Positions 44,758 to 54,059 are shown, counted from the stretch's first letter. The stretch: DNA of 64,000 nt from Pseudomonas sp. ABC1 (GCF_013395055.1 NZ_CP058349.1:3037501-3101500), one strand, 5' to 3'. Notes: generated from the sequence alone by a model not told the origin. A program made the numbers and translations.

Positions 44758-45573
44758 ATGAAATTGATACTGGCCGAGCCATTCAAGCGCCTGTGGGCGG
44801 GACGTGATGCCTTCGAGGCGGTCGAGGCGCTGCAGGGGCAGGTCTATCGCGAACTGGAGGGGCGGCGCACCCTGCGCACCGAGGTCGATGGGCGGGGTTA
44901 CTTCGTCAAGATCCACCGTGGCATCGGTTGGGGCGAGATCGTCAAGAACCTGGCCAGCGCACGCTTTCCGGTACTGGGTGCAGGCCAGGAATGGCGGGCC
45001 ATCCAGCGCCTGCATGAAGTCGGCGTACCGACCATGACCGCGGTGGCCTATGGCGAGCGTGGCAACAATCCGGCGGCGCAGCATTCCTTTATCGTCACCG
45101 AGGAGCTGGCGCCGACCGTCGACCTGGAGCAGTTCTCCCAGGATTGGCTGGCGAACCCTCCTGAGCCTCGCCTGAAATGGGCGCTGATCGAGCGCGTGGC
45201 GCAGATGCTGGGGGCGATGCACCGGGCAGGCGTCAATCACCGTGACTGCTATATCTGCCACTTTCTGTTGCATACGGACAGGCCCGTCAGCGCCGATGAG
45301 TTGCACCTGTCTGTGATCGACCTGCACCGGGCGCAGGTGCGTGCTCGTGTGCCGCGTCGCTGGCGCGACAAGGACCTGGCCGGGCTGTATTTTTCGGCCC
45401 TGGGCATCGGCCTGACACGGCGGGACAAGCTGCGTTTTCTCCGGACCTATTTCCAGCGACCGTTGCGCGAGGCATTGCGCGACGAGGCCCGCCTGCTGGG
45501 CTGGATGGACGCGAAAGCGCAGCGCCTGCTGGCCCGTTACGAACGCAAGTACGCACCGGGTGCGCGTCCATGA
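44758..45573 (+). CDS. waaP: LPS heptose I kinase WaaP
   Basis: A 271-residue eukaryotic-like kinase that phosphorylates O-4 of heptose I; essential in P. aeruginosa. The kinase core shows YFVKIHRGIGWGEI (Lys), EELAPTVDLE, the catalytic loop HRDCYICHFLL and a SVIDLHRAQVR metal-binding Asp. A GTG at 44752 is possible, but ATG 44758 fits the family start MKLILAEPFKRLWAGRD. The next kinase overlaps its end by four bases. Confidence 0.95.
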   Translation: MKLILAEPFKRLWAGRDAFEAVEALQGQVYRELEGRRTLRTEVDGRGYFVKIHRGIGWGEIVKNLASARFPVLGAGQEWRAIQRLHEVGVPTMTAVAYGERGNNPAAQHSFIVTEELAPTVDLEQFSQDWLANPPEPRLKWALIERVAQMLGAMHRAGVNHRDCYICHFLLHTDRPVSADELHLSVIDLHRAQVRARVPRRWRDKDLAGLYFSALGIGLTRRDKLRFLRTYFQRPLREALRDEARLLGWMDAKAQRLLARYERKYAPGARP

Positions 45574-46304
45574 CCCACTGGCGTGTGGTGACTGGTAATG
45601 CCCAGGCCGCAGAAGCGTTTTCCAGCTTGGAAGCGGTATTCGCGCTGGAAGGCGAGCGCATCACCAGCGATCCGCTGTCGGAAGTGATCCGTGTCACCCT
45701 TGGCGGCCAGCGTTTCTACGTCAAACGCTACTGGGGCGGTGGCAAAGGCTTGCGGCGCTACTTCGGGCGTCCACGGGTCAAGGCCGAGTGGCAGAATCTG
45801 CAACATTTCGCACGCTGGGGTATCGCCGTGGCGCCCGTGGTGGCCTGGGGGATGGAGCGCTGCCTGGGCTTCTTCCGGCGTGGCGCGATGATCACCCTGG
45901 AGGTGCCGGACACCATCGACCTGGCCGAGATTGCCAGCCGTCGCGACGAGCGCCTGGCCGACCCGGCCTGGGTGCGCCGTGTCAGCCAGCAATTGGCGCG
46001 TGCGACACGTATCCTGCACGGTCATCACTTCGTCCATAACGACCTGAAGTGGCGCAACCTGCTGGTCAATGGTGCGGGCGAGTTGTTTCTTATCGACTGC
46101 CCGTCCGGTGGCTTCTGGTATGGCCCGTTTCTGCGCCACCGGATCGTCAAGGACCTGGCCTGCCTGGACAAGGTGGCCAAGTACCGGCTGTCCCGTACCC
46201 AACGCCTGGCTTTCTATCTGGACTATTGTGAACGTCAGCGCCTGTCGGGCGATGACAAGGCCTTGATCCGCAAGGTCCTGGGTTATTTCGAGGGGAGAGA
46301 ATGA
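45570..46304 (+). CDS. LPS kinase-like protein (PA5008 type)
   Basis: A 244-residue protein of the Kdo/WaaP lipopolysaccharide kinase superfamily: RFYVKRYWGGG with the conserved Lys, EWQNLQHFARWGI, the catalytic loop HNDLKWRNLL and FLIDCPSGGFW. It sits directly after waaP with a four-base overlap, in the position of P. aeruginosa PA5008, and probably phosphorylates another inner-core heptose. The exact acceptor is not known from sequence. Confidence 0.85.
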   Translation: MTHWRVVTGNAQAAEAFSSLEAVFALEGERITSDPLSEVIRVTLGGQRFYVKRYWGGGKGLRRYFGRPRVKAEWQNLQHFARWGIAVAPVVAWGMERCLGFFRRGAMITLEVPDTIDLAEIASRRDERLADPAWVRRVSQQLARATRILHGHHFVHNDLKWRNLLVNGAGELFLIDCPSGGFWYGPFLRHRIVKDLACLDKVAKYRLSRTQRLAFYLDYCERQRLSGDDKALIRKVLGYFEGRE

Positions 46305-47056
46305 GAGATTTCGTGGCGCCGGAGGATGCCCCACTGCTTCATGAACAGGGATTGGACAGTTTTGACGCGTTGTGGAACCTGGCTCTGGTTCCTGTCGATG
46401 AACCCAATGTGCGCGGTGACGGTATCAGTACGGTCTATCGTGTGTGCATTGGCGAGCGCAGCTACTTTCTGAAGCGGCAGACCAACTACCTGACACGAAC
46501 GTTGCACCACCCGCTGAAGGGGGAGGCGACACTGGCCCGTGAGTTCCGGAATATCCAGCTGTATCGACGACGTGGTATTCCCACGTTGCACGCGGCCTTT
46601 TTCGGCGAGCGCAAGGTACGGGGAGAGCGGCAGGCCATGCTGCTGACCGCCGCGCTGGATGGCTGGCAGGACTTGCACCATTACCTGCTCGATTGGCCGA
46701 CACTGGCCGAAGACGAGCGCGCCTCGATCATCGAAGCCTGCGGTCGACTGCTGCGCACCCTGCATGCTCAGGGGCAGAAGCATTCCTGCATTTATCCCAA
46801 GCATATCTTTCTGCAGGCGAGCGATGCGGGCATGCAGGCCTGCCTGATCGACCTCGAGAAAACCCGGCCTCTGTTGCCCATTCGTCTGGAGCGGGTCGCG
46901 GATATCGAAACGCTGGTGCGCCGCGCAGAGGTCTGGGATGAGGCTTGCGTTCGACAATTGCTGGCCACCTACCTGGATGTCGCTGCTGGCGATGCCCGTA
47001 TCGACGATTGGCTGATACGCCTGGCCAGGCGCCAGGCCGACAAAGGGAACCGCTGA
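46301..47056 (+). CDS. InaA-like LPS kinase (PA5007 type)
   Basis: A 251-residue InaA/WaaP-superfamily protein: SYFLKRQTNYLTRTL with the Lys, TLAREFRNIQLYRRRGIPTL, YPKHIFLQ in place of a canonical HxD loop, and CLIDLEKTRPL. The catalytic loop is altered (HSCIYPKHIF instead of HxD-x4-N), as in other InaA proteins, so catalysis may use other residues or be lost. Overlaps neighbours by four bases upstream and one base downstream. Probable inner-core modification role by context. Confidence 0.83.
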   Translation: MRDFVAPEDAPLLHEQGLDSFDALWNLALVPVDEPNVRGDGISTVYRVCIGERSYFLKRQTNYLTRTLHHPLKGEATLAREFRNIQLYRRRGIPTLHAAFFGERKVRGERQAMLLTAALDGWQDLHHYLLDWPTLAEDERASIIEACGRLLRTLHAQGQKHSCIYPKHIFLQASDAGMQACLIDLEKTRPLLPIRLERVADIETLVRRAEVWDEACVRQLLATYLDVAAGDARIDDWLIRLARRQADKGNR

Positions 47057-48495
47057 TGAAGCTTTCCGCGCTCTGCCAGGCCGGGCGCTCGCCGTCCTTG
47101 CCGCTGACCATCGACCTGGGGAGCCACACCCTGCAACTGCAACGCTGGCTGCGGGTCTTGCCAGGGCAGCGCTATGTCGGACTGGCTCAATGGCAGGGGC
47201 GGGCGGTGCTGGCCAAGCTGATGGTGGGCGGGCGTGCCGAGCGGCATTTCGCCCGTGAGCGTGACGGTGCGCTGGCCTTGGCGCGGCAGGCACTGGTCAC
47301 GCCTGAGCTGTTGGCTGATGGCTACCAGGCGGGCGAAGGCGGTTGGTTGCTGTTCGACTACCTCGACGGCGCCGAAAGCCTGTGGGACGCCTGGTGCGCG
47401 GTGGCCGATGCGCCGCTGCTGTCGGACGCGCAGCAGGCGGTGCTGGGGGCTGCGCTGGAGCAGATGGCCAGGATGCATGCGCGTGGGCTCTGGCAATCCG
47501 ACCTGCATCTGGACAACTTGCTGCGTCATGAGGGGCAGTTGTTCCTCATCGATGGTGGTGGCGTACAGGTCGAGCATGCCGGCGAGCCGCTTTCCCGGGA
47601 GCGCGTACTGGAGAACCTGGGGCTGTTCTTCGCCCAGTTGCCGTCGTCCCTCGACCCCTTCATCGAAGAACTGCTGGTGCATTACATCCTGGTCAACAGC
47701 GCCCATGCGCTACCGATGGAGGCCCTGGAGGGACGGATCGCCCAGGCACGCGCCAGGCGCCTACGGGATTACCTGGGCAAACTGGGCCGTGATTGCAGCC
47801 TGTTCAGCGCCGAGCGCAGCCACTCGCGTCTGCGTGTCGTGAGGCGTGAGGAGGAGCCGTCGCTGGCGGCCCTGCTGGAGGCCCCCGACACCTTCGTCGA
47901 CAATGGTCGCCCGCTCAAACGGGGAGGCAGCTCCACCGTGGCCCGTGTCGAGTCGGCCGGACGAGCGCTGGTGATCAAACGCTACAACATCAAGGGTTTC
48001 GCCCATTGGCTGAAGCGCTTCTGGCGCCCGACACGGGCCTGGCACAGCTGGGTCGAGGGCAATCGACTCAACTTTCTCGGTATCGCCACGCCGAGGCCAC
48101 TGGCTCTGCTGGAAAAACGCACCCTGGGCCTGCGCGGGCGCAGCTATCTGATTACCGAATATGCCGGCGGCGAGGATATAATCACGCGCTTCGAGCCTTA
48201 CCTCGACGGCAGTCCGCCCGAAGCGGAACTGCAAGCGCTGGAGCGGTTGCTGCAGGCCATGCTGCGCGAGCGCATCAGCCATGGCGACCTGAAAGGTACC
48301 AACCTGTTGTGGGGCAATGGCGAATGGTTGCTGATCGATCTGGACGCTGCCCGCCAGCACCGGGACGAACGCAGTTTCCAGCAGGCATTCGCGCGCGACC
48401 GCGCCCGCCTGCTGCGCAACTGGCCGGACGATTCGGCATTGCACCTGTTGCTCGATCGACGATTACCGAACAGCAGCTTCAAGCCACAGGCTTGA
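47056..48495 (+). CDS. LPS kinase-like protein with two kinase signatures (PA5006 type)
   Basis: A 479-residue protein containing two kinase-like halves. The N-terminal half has LAKLMVGGRAERHFARERDG, then QSDLHLDNLL and FLIDGGGV; the C-terminal half has LVIKRYNIKGFAHWLKRFWR, then HGDLKGTNLLW and LLIDLDAARQH. Only the second loop has the standard H-G-D. It looks like a fused pair of WaaP/RIO-type folds. The frame opens at 46945 but ATG 47056 overlaps the upstream TGA and is preferred. Last of the four clustered kinase genes; substrate not established. Confidence 0.85.
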   Translation: MKLSALCQAGRSPSLPLTIDLGSHTLQLQRWLRVLPGQRYVGLAQWQGRAVLAKLMVGGRAERHFARERDGALALARQALVTPELLADGYQAGEGGWLLFDYLDGAESLWDAWCAVADAPLLSDAQQAVLGAALEQMARMHARGLWQSDLHLDNLLRHEGQLFLIDGGGVQVEHAGEPLSRERVLENLGLFFAQLPSSLDPFIEELLVHYILVNSAHALPMEALEGRIAQARARRLRDYLGKLGRDCSLFSAERSHSRLRVVRREEEPSLAALLEAPDTFVDNGRPLKRGGSSTVARVESAGRALVIKRYNIKGFAHWLKRFWRPTRAWHSWVEGNRLNFLGIATPRPLALLEKRTLGLRGRSYLITEYAGGEDIITRFEPYLDGSPPEAELQALERLLQAMLRERISHGDLKGTNLLWGNGEWLLIDLDAARQHRDERSFQQAFARDRARLLRNWPDDSALHLLLDRRLPNSSFKPQA

Positions 48496-48597
48496 GGCTG
48501 GAAGTACGAAGCCCCAGGGCTGACTGAACGAACACGATCGCTGTCGCTTGAAGCTTGCCGCTTGAAGCCTGCAGCCGCTTTTTAAGAGGCTTTACCC
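48496..48597. repeat. REP-like repeat between the kinase gene and the carbamoyltransferase
   Basis: The gap carries GCTTGAAGCTTGCCGCTTGAAG at about 48,546-48,567 followed by CCTGCAGCCGC; the same repeat family as before waaF (41,449-41,530). The end of the preceding gene (CTTCAAGCCACAGGCTTGAGGC) is a partial inverted copy, so the two can pair. Confidence 0.55.
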
Positions 48598-50349
48598 GTG
48601 TCATTGACCATCCTCGGCCTATCCGGCGCCCTCAGCCACGACCCCTCCGCAGCCCTGTACATCGACGGCAAACTGATCGCCGCCGCTGAAGAGGAGCGTT
48701 TCGTGCGCGACAAGCATGCCAAGAACCGCATGCCCTACGAGTCCGCCAAATTCTGTCTGGAACAGGCCGGCATCAAGCCGTCGGATGTCGACGTGGTGAC
48801 GATTCCCTTCGCCCCCATCAGCATTTTCGAGAAGGCGCGCTGGCACTATGCCAAGCGCTACTGGTACGCACCGGACCGTGCGCTGGACGCTATCCTGTTC
48901 GGCAACCGCCGCTATAACCGCTACAAGAAACGCATCCAGTGGTGCCTGCAACAACTGGGCTTCGACCTGAAGAAGGTCAAGATCGAATCGGTCGAACACC
49001 ACCTGGCCCATGCCGCCAGCGCCTACCACTGCTCGGGCTTCAAGGAAAAGACGGCGATCCTCGGCATCGACGGCAAGGGCGAGTATGCCACCACATTCTT
49101 CGGCTACGGCGAGAACGGCAAGATCCACAAGATCAAGGAGTTCTACGACCCTGACTCCCTCGGTGGCCTCTACGGCGCCATCACCGAGTACCTCGGTTTC
49201 GAGATGCTCGATGGCGAGTTCAAGGTCATGGGCATGGCGCCCTATGGCGATGCGGCCAAGTATGACTTCGCGCGTCTGGCCACCTTCGAGAACGGCGAGC
49301 TGACCATCAACACCGACTACGCCAACGTCATCGGCTTCCGTCGCTACAAGGAAAAGGGCAAGGGCTACTACTTCTCGCCGAAGCTGATCGAGTGGCTGGG
49401 GCCGAAGCGCGAAGGCGATATCGCCGACGACCCCTATATCCACTATGCGGCCAGCATGCAGGCGCTGTTCGAAAAGCTGGCGCTGCAGATGATGGATTAC
49501 TACCTCGGTGACATCATCAAGGAAACCGGCAAGATCGCCTTCGCTGGCGGCTGTGCGCTGAACGTCAAGCTCAACCAGAAAATCATCGCCCGGCCGGAGG
49601 TGAAGGAACTGTTCGTGCAGCCGGCTTCCGGCGATGCTGGTACCGCCGTCGGTGCAGCGGCCTACGTCTCTCACCAGCGCGGCGTGCCGGTGGAGAAGAT
49701 GGAGCACGTCTACCTCGGTCCGAGCTACAGCAACGAGGATGTGATCGCCGCCTGTGCCCGCCATCCGAACCAGCCACAGTGGCAGAAGGTCGACGACGTA
49801 CCGCAGCGCATCGCGCAGATCATGGTCGACGGCAACCCGGTGGCCTGGTTCCAGGGCCGCATGGAGTTCGGGCCGCGTGCCCTCGGCGGTCGCTCCATCA
49901 TTGGTTGCCCGAGCGTGCCGGGCGTGGCCAACCGCATCAACGAGCAGATCAAGTTCCGAGAGCGCTGGAGGCCTTTCTGCCCGTCGATGCTCGACACCGT
50001 GGCGGCGCAGATGCTCAAGGTCGATCACCCGAGCCCGTTCATGACCTTCACCTTCGAGGTCAACGATGAGTGGAAGGCCCGCGTCAGCGAAGTCGTCCAC
50101 GAAGATGGCACCTCCCGCGCCCAGGTGCTGGAGCGCCAGTACAATCCGCGCTGGTACGACCTGATGCTGGAGCTGGAGAAGCTCACCGGCAACGGCGTGT
50201 CCCTCAACACCTCCCTGAACCGTCGCGGCGAACCGATGATCTGCTCGCCCACCGATGCGCTGGATATGTTCTACGGTTCGGACCTGCAGTATCTGATCAT
50301 GGAGGATGTGTTGGTGGTGAAGGACGCAGCGTCCGATACCCTGGTGTAG
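48598..50349 (+). CDS. Carbamoyltransferase of the LPS core (PA5005/WapO type)
   Basis: A 583-residue NodU/CmcH-family O-carbamoyltransferase starting with GTG. The N-terminal Kae1-like domain shows LGLSGALSHDPSAALYIDGKL, HHLAHAASAY and GIDGKGEYATTFF; the C-terminal domain shows GRMEFGPRALGGRSI and FRERWRPFCPS. In P. aeruginosa the homologue in this position carbamoylates a heptose of the inner core using carbamoyl phosphate and ATP. Synteny after the kinases supports the same role here. Confidence 0.9.
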   Translation: MSLTILGLSGALSHDPSAALYIDGKLIAAAEEERFVRDKHAKNRMPYESAKFCLEQAGIKPSDVDVVTIPFAPISIFEKARWHYAKRYWYAPDRALDAILFGNRRYNRYKKRIQWCLQQLGFDLKKVKIESVEHHLAHAASAYHCSGFKEKTAILGIDGKGEYATTFFGYGENGKIHKIKEFYDPDSLGGLYGAITEYLGFEMLDGEFKVMGMAPYGDAAKYDFARLATFENGELTINTDYANVIGFRRYKEKGKGYYFSPKLIEWLGPKREGDIADDPYIHYAASMQALFEKLALQMMDYYLGDIIKETGKIAFAGGCALNVKLNQKIIARPEVKELFVQPASGDAGTAVGAAAYVSHQRGVPVEKMEHVYLGPSYSNEDVIAACARHPNQPQWQKVDDVPQRIAQIMVDGNPVAWFQGRMEFGPRALGGRSIIGCPSVPGVANRINEQIKFRERWRPFCPSMLDTVAAQMLKVDHPSPFMTFTFEVNDEWKARVSEVVHEDGTSRAQVLERQYNPRWYDLMLELEKLTGNGVSLNTSLNRRGEPMICSPTDALDMFYGSDLQYLIMEDVLVVKDAASDTLV

Positions 50350-50365
50350 AAACCGGTTGCCTGTG

Positions 50366-50390
50366 ACCGTAGCCCTGCCAGGGCTGCGGT
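50366..50390. terminator. Hairpin after the carbamoyltransferase gene
   Basis: ACCGTAGCCCTG and CAGGGCTGCGGT form a nearly perfect palindrome of 25 bases just past the stop codon. No T-run follows, so it may stabilise the 3' end or terminate weakly; the next gene begins about 30 bases on. Confidence 0.45.
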
Positions 50391-50421
50391 CTGTGTCCAG
50401 TTCCTCGTTATGGAAAGCCCG

Positions 50422-51342
50422 ATGAGCGATTCGCAAGTGCCGCAACAGCCCCTGATCACCGTGGTGATTCCAGCCTATAACTATGCGTCGACACTGGCGC
50501 GCGCGGCACAGTCGGTGCTGGGGCAGCTCGACGAAAACAGCGAGCTGTTGATCATCGATGACGGTTCCAGCGATGCAACACCCGATGTGATTGATGCGCT
50601 GAAGCTCGGCTATCCAGAGCGTTTTCGTTCGATCCGCAAGGAGAATGGCGGACTCGCTTCCGTGCGCAACCTTGGTATCGCCGAGGCGCGCGGAGAGTGG
50701 CTGGTGTTTCTCGACGCCGATGACCAGATGGCCGGTGGTGCCCTGCAAGCCTTACAGGTGCATATCGCGGCGCATCCCGAGACCAGGATGGTTATTGGCG
50801 GGCACGTATCTGTCTTCGAGGATGGTCGACGTCGATCCCATGCCGCGGATCCGGTTCCAGATGAACCGATGGCGCGTGTCCGGGCTTATCTGCTGGACAA
50901 GCGCCTGGCGATTTCCAACGGCGCCTGCGCCATGCACCGGGACGTATTCAGCAGCGGCAATTACCCGGAGCACTTTCGCAACTCGGAGGACATCCCCGTG
51001 TTCGCACAAGTGCTGGCGCGTTATCCGGTTTCTCGCATCGATGCGGTGCTGGCACTGATCTACAAGCACGGTGACAGCTTGCGCCATCACACCGGGCATG
51101 GTCGTGCAGTGGGGACGCAACTGGTCGATGAAGTGTTTCGGCGTTTGCCCGATAGTTTGCAGGGATTGCGCCAAGCGTTTCATGTGCAGCGTTGTCTTTC
51201 GTTGTTTCGTTCGGCTTATTTGATGGGGGATACCGAGCAGGCTAGGCAGTATTTTTGCGCAGCCATCACCAGTGACTGGAGTGTGCTCTTCAATTTTTCT
51301 TATTCACGCAAGGCTCTGCGTTTGTTTACGTGGAGGCGATAA
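50422..51342 (+). CDS. Family 2 glycosyltransferase
   Basis: A 306-residue GT-A fold glycosyltransferase: VVIPAYNYASTLARAAQSVL, IIDDGSSDATPDVI, RNLGIAEARGEW and the metal-binding LDADDQM. No membrane anchor, so cytoplasmic. An in-frame ATG at 50410 is an alternative; 50422 has GGAAAG upstream. The stop overlaps the next gene (TAATG). Probably adds a core or O-unit sugar; donor and acceptor cannot be read from the sequence. GC falls towards its 3' end. Confidence 0.85.
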   Translation: MSDSQVPQQPLITVVIPAYNYASTLARAAQSVLGQLDENSELLIIDDGSSDATPDVIDALKLGYPERFRSIRKENGGLASVRNLGIAEARGEWLVFLDADDQMAGGALQALQVHIAAHPETRMVIGGHVSVFEDGRRRSHAADPVPDEPMARVRAYLLDKRLAISNGACAMHRDVFSSGNYPEHFRNSEDIPVFAQVLARYPVSRIDAVLALIYKHGDSLRHHTGHGRAVGTQLVDEVFRRLPDSLQGLRQAFHVQRCLSLFRSAYLMGDTEQARQYFCAAITSDWSVLFNFSYSRKALRLFTWRR

Positions 51343-52304
51343 TGAAGCTTCTTGTGCTTGGTTCGGCTGAGCGGCAACCAGATTTTTCGTATGTCTATGA
51401 GTCTCTTGGTAAGCAATTTGATTTGGATTTGGTTCTGCTCGATAAGCTGAAGCAGAAAAATCTGTATAAATCAATTGGTCATATTGATTTCTCTATTTAT
51501 GATCGTGTTTTGTTCGATTTGAATTTCAAGCATATCTGCCGGCAAACTCGTTTCTTGAGGAGGCTTTCTGGCGTTCTGATATATGAAGAGGATGCATGCC
51601 AGAATTACTTGGGGAGCTCTAGGTGGTGTGGGCGCTTTAGCCGGTTTTATAAAGCTTTACCTCATGTGCGAATAGTTGTGACTGGTCATCACGTAGCTGA
51701 ACGTTTGAGCACGGAAGGATTCAATGTTCACTTTATTCCAAAGGGCTATGATCCTAGAACTATTTTTCCCGATGGTTTTGGTCGGGATATTGAACTTGGA
51801 TTTATTGGGCGTATTGCAAGCTCGGCATATGCTGAGCGAAAAAAACTTCTGGAGACGCTGGCCGCAGAAGACTCGCTGCAGCTTTTACGTACTTTGCCTG
51901 GTGAGCCTTATCGAAAGATGTTGAGCCGTATTCGTTACTTCATCAGTGCCGATATCGGATTCAATGAGTATATGGCAAAGAACTTCGAAGCGATGGCCTG
52001 TGGGTGTGTGCTTCTGGCATGGCGCCAAGGGAGAGAGGAGGCGGCAATTGGTCTTGAGGATGGGCGTCATCTTCTTCTTTATTCTTCTCTGATTGAGCTG
52101 CGCGAGCAATTGGCGCGCCTTCGAAATGATTCGGAATTGGAGCTGCGACTGGCAACAGAAGGTAGGCGTTTCGTTTCTGAAAATCTTAGCCATGAGCATT
52201 TGGCGAAGCGCTTGGCAGGCCTTCTGCAAGAGCCTTGGCCCGTTTCTACTGTGCCGATCCGTGGTGGATGGTTGCGTTCATTGTTTGGTATGAGGAAAAG
52301 TTAG
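51342..52304 (+). CDS. Putative GT-B glycosyltransferase (PA5004/WapH-position)
   Basis: A 320-residue protein with a GT-B-like C-terminal half: VTGHHVAERLSTEGFNVHFIPKGYDP, ELGFIGRIASSAYAERKKLLE, and FNEYMAKNFEAMACGCVLLA as the nucleotide-sugar site. Related to family 1/CgeB-type transferases. It sits where P. aeruginosa has the outer-core transferase WapH, but orthology is not certain. GC is much lower than the upstream operon (many TTT, ATT, GAT codons), a sign of transfer. Translationally coupled to both neighbours (TAATG before, TAGTG after). Confidence 0.75.
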   Translation: MKLLVLGSAERQPDFSYVYESLGKQFDLDLVLLDKLKQKNLYKSIGHIDFSIYDRVLFDLNFKHICRQTRFLRRLSGVLIYEEDACQNYLGSSRWCGRFSRFYKALPHVRIVVTGHHVAERLSTEGFNVHFIPKGYDPRTIFPDGFGRDIELGFIGRIASSAYAERKKLLETLAAEDSLQLLRTLPGEPYRKMLSRIRYFISADIGFNEYMAKNFEAMACGCVLLAWRQGREEAAIGLEDGRHLLLYSSLIELREQLARLRNDSELELRLATEGRRFVSENLSHEHLAKRLAGLLQEPWPVSTVPIRGGWLRSLFGMRKS

Positions 52305-53182
52305 TGCCGCAAGCAAGCAAAGAGCCTTTGGTTACGGTGATTATCGCCTCCTATAATCATGCTGCCTATATTGAACAGAGCATAGAAAGCGTTCTGGCGC
52401 AAAGTTATCCGTATGTCGAATTATTGGTAATTGATGATGGCTCTACCGACGATAGTGTCGAGCGTATCCGCCAATTACAATCTCGGCACGATTTCGATTT
52501 TCGTGTGCAGAGCAACCAGGGATTATCTTGCACCCTGAATGAGGCACTCGCTCGCGCCAGAGGCGATTTTATCGCTCCTTTTGGTTCTGACGACATTATG
52601 CGACCAGATCGCCTGAAACGGCAGGTGGCTTATCTGCAGGATAAGCCAGAAGTAGGTATTTGTGCTGGTAATGTTCGTAATATAGATGCTCATGGGATGC
52701 CGATGGCTAGGCAGTCCCTCCATCCAGCCAGGCGACTAGACTTTGAAGATGTCTTTCTTAATCGGAAAGCGGGGGCGCCAGCTCCAACGTTATTGTTTCG
52801 TCGGGAAGCGTTGGAGACTGTGGGAGGATTTGACCCGGCTATTCGCTTGGAAGATGTATATATTGAGTTGAAAATAACTCATCACGGTTACAGTATCGAT
52901 GTTTTGGAGGATGTTTTTGCCGATTACCGTATGCATGACTTTAATACTTATAAGAATTATGAGTTCATGGTTGAGGCCATGCTGGCAACATTAGCGTGTT
53001 TTTCTTCTCATTCAACATACGCTAAGGCGAGAAGTCAATATTTAAACTCTATGCTGCTGAAGGTGGCAGGGCGAAATAATGAATTGGCTGCTCGTCTCTT
53101 GCGTCAGCTGCCTGTTTCTGAGTGGAATCTCAAGACACTTCGAGCACTGTGGCGTTTATTGGTCCGTAGGGGTAAGGCATGA
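52304..53182 (+). CDS. Family 2 glycosyltransferase, first of a tandem pair
   Basis: A 292-residue GT2 enzyme: VTVIIASYNHAAYIEQSIESV, VIDDGSTDDSVERI, the APFGSDDIM metal site and PTLLFRREALETVGGFDP. An upstream in-frame ATG exists, but GTG 52304, overlapping the previous stop as TAGTG with GAGGAAAAG upstream, gives the normal N-terminus. Over its whole length it resembles the next gene, so the pair arose by tandem duplication. Low GC. Sugar specificity unknown. Confidence 0.85.
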   Translation: MPQASKEPLVTVIIASYNHAAYIEQSIESVLAQSYPYVELLVIDDGSTDDSVERIRQLQSRHDFDFRVQSNQGLSCTLNEALARARGDFIAPFGSDDIMRPDRLKRQVAYLQDKPEVGICAGNVRNIDAHGMPMARQSLHPARRLDFEDVFLNRKAGAPAPTLLFRREALETVGGFDPAIRLEDVYIELKITHHGYSIDVLEDVFADYRMHDFNTYKNYEFMVEAMLATLACFSSHSTYAKARSQYLNSMLLKVAGRNNELAARLLRQLPVSEWNLKTLRALWRLLVRRGKA

Positions 53183-54051
53183 GTCAGCAACCACTGGTTT
53201 CGGTAATTGTGGCATCCTATAATCACGGAGCTTATATAGAAGATTGCTTGAACAGTGTTCTTGATCAAACTTACCCTTCCGTAGAGTTATTGGTCATCGA
53301 TGATGGTTCTAGCGACGATAGCGTCGAGCGCATTGAACGTCTGTGCCAGGCTCGCCCGTTCGATTTCATTCGCCAAGCTAACCAAGGGTTGCCGCGAACC
53401 CTGAATGCGGCCATTGCGCGTAGCAAAGGAGCATTGATCGCACCTTTCGGCTCAGATGACATCATGCTGCCAGAGCGCTTGGCAAAGCAGGTGGCTTATA
53501 TGCAAGGCAAGCCTGAAGTGGGTATTTGTGCTGGCAATGTCGAGGTAATCAATTCGCGGGGAGAGCTTGCTCCAAAGCAGCGACGGGCACCTGCAGATAG
53601 AATGGACTTTGAGAAAGCCTTGATGGAGTCTCCGCCCTTTGCGCCGACCCTTTTGTTTCGGCGAGAAGCTCTGGCAACTGTAGGTGGATTTGATCCTGAA
53701 ATCCCACTGGAAGATCTTTTGGTTGCGCTGAAAATTGCCCAGGCAGGCTATTACATCGACACCATTGATGATGTGTTGGTGCGTTATCGTATGCATGATA
53801 CTAATACCAGCAAAAATAAGCGATTTATGGTCGAAAATGTCTTGAGGACTTATAGCGAGTTCTCTGATCACCCTTTATATGAAAAAGCTCGTGCACGCTA
53901 TATTAACTCCACGTTGCTGAAACTCGCTCGGGCGGATAAAGCGCTTTATTGGAGCACTCTCGGAAGACTGCCGCTCTCGGCTTGGAACTCGAAGACGCTG
54001 CGCTCGTTGCTGCGCTTCGGCTTTTCTTGGGGAGTTGGGAAGGGTGCATGA
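53179..54051 (+). CDS. Family 2 glycosyltransferase, second of a tandem pair
   Basis: A 290-residue GT2 enzyme overlapping the preceding gene by four bases (ATGA). Shares with it VELLVIDDGS, SVERI, APFGSDDIM, KPEVGICAGNV, PTLLFRREAL and YRMHD-TNT-K. Low GC like its twin. It is the last gene of the plus-strand run; beyond its stop is a 246-base stretch without genes carrying insertion-sequence-like ends. Donor and acceptor unknown. Confidence 0.85.
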   Translation: MSQQPLVSVIVASYNHGAYIEDCLNSVLDQTYPSVELLVIDDGSSDDSVERIERLCQARPFDFIRQANQGLPRTLNAAIARSKGALIAPFGSDDIMLPERLAKQVAYMQGKPEVGICAGNVEVINSRGELAPKQRRAPADRMDFEKALMESPPFAPTLLFRREALATVGGFDPEIPLEDLLVALKIAQAGYYIDTIDDVLVRYRMHDTNTSKNKRFMVENVLRTYSEFSDHPLYEKARARYINSTLLKLARADKALYWSTLGRLPLSAWNSKTLRSLLRFGFSWGVGKGA

Positions 54052-54059
54052 TTTCTATT

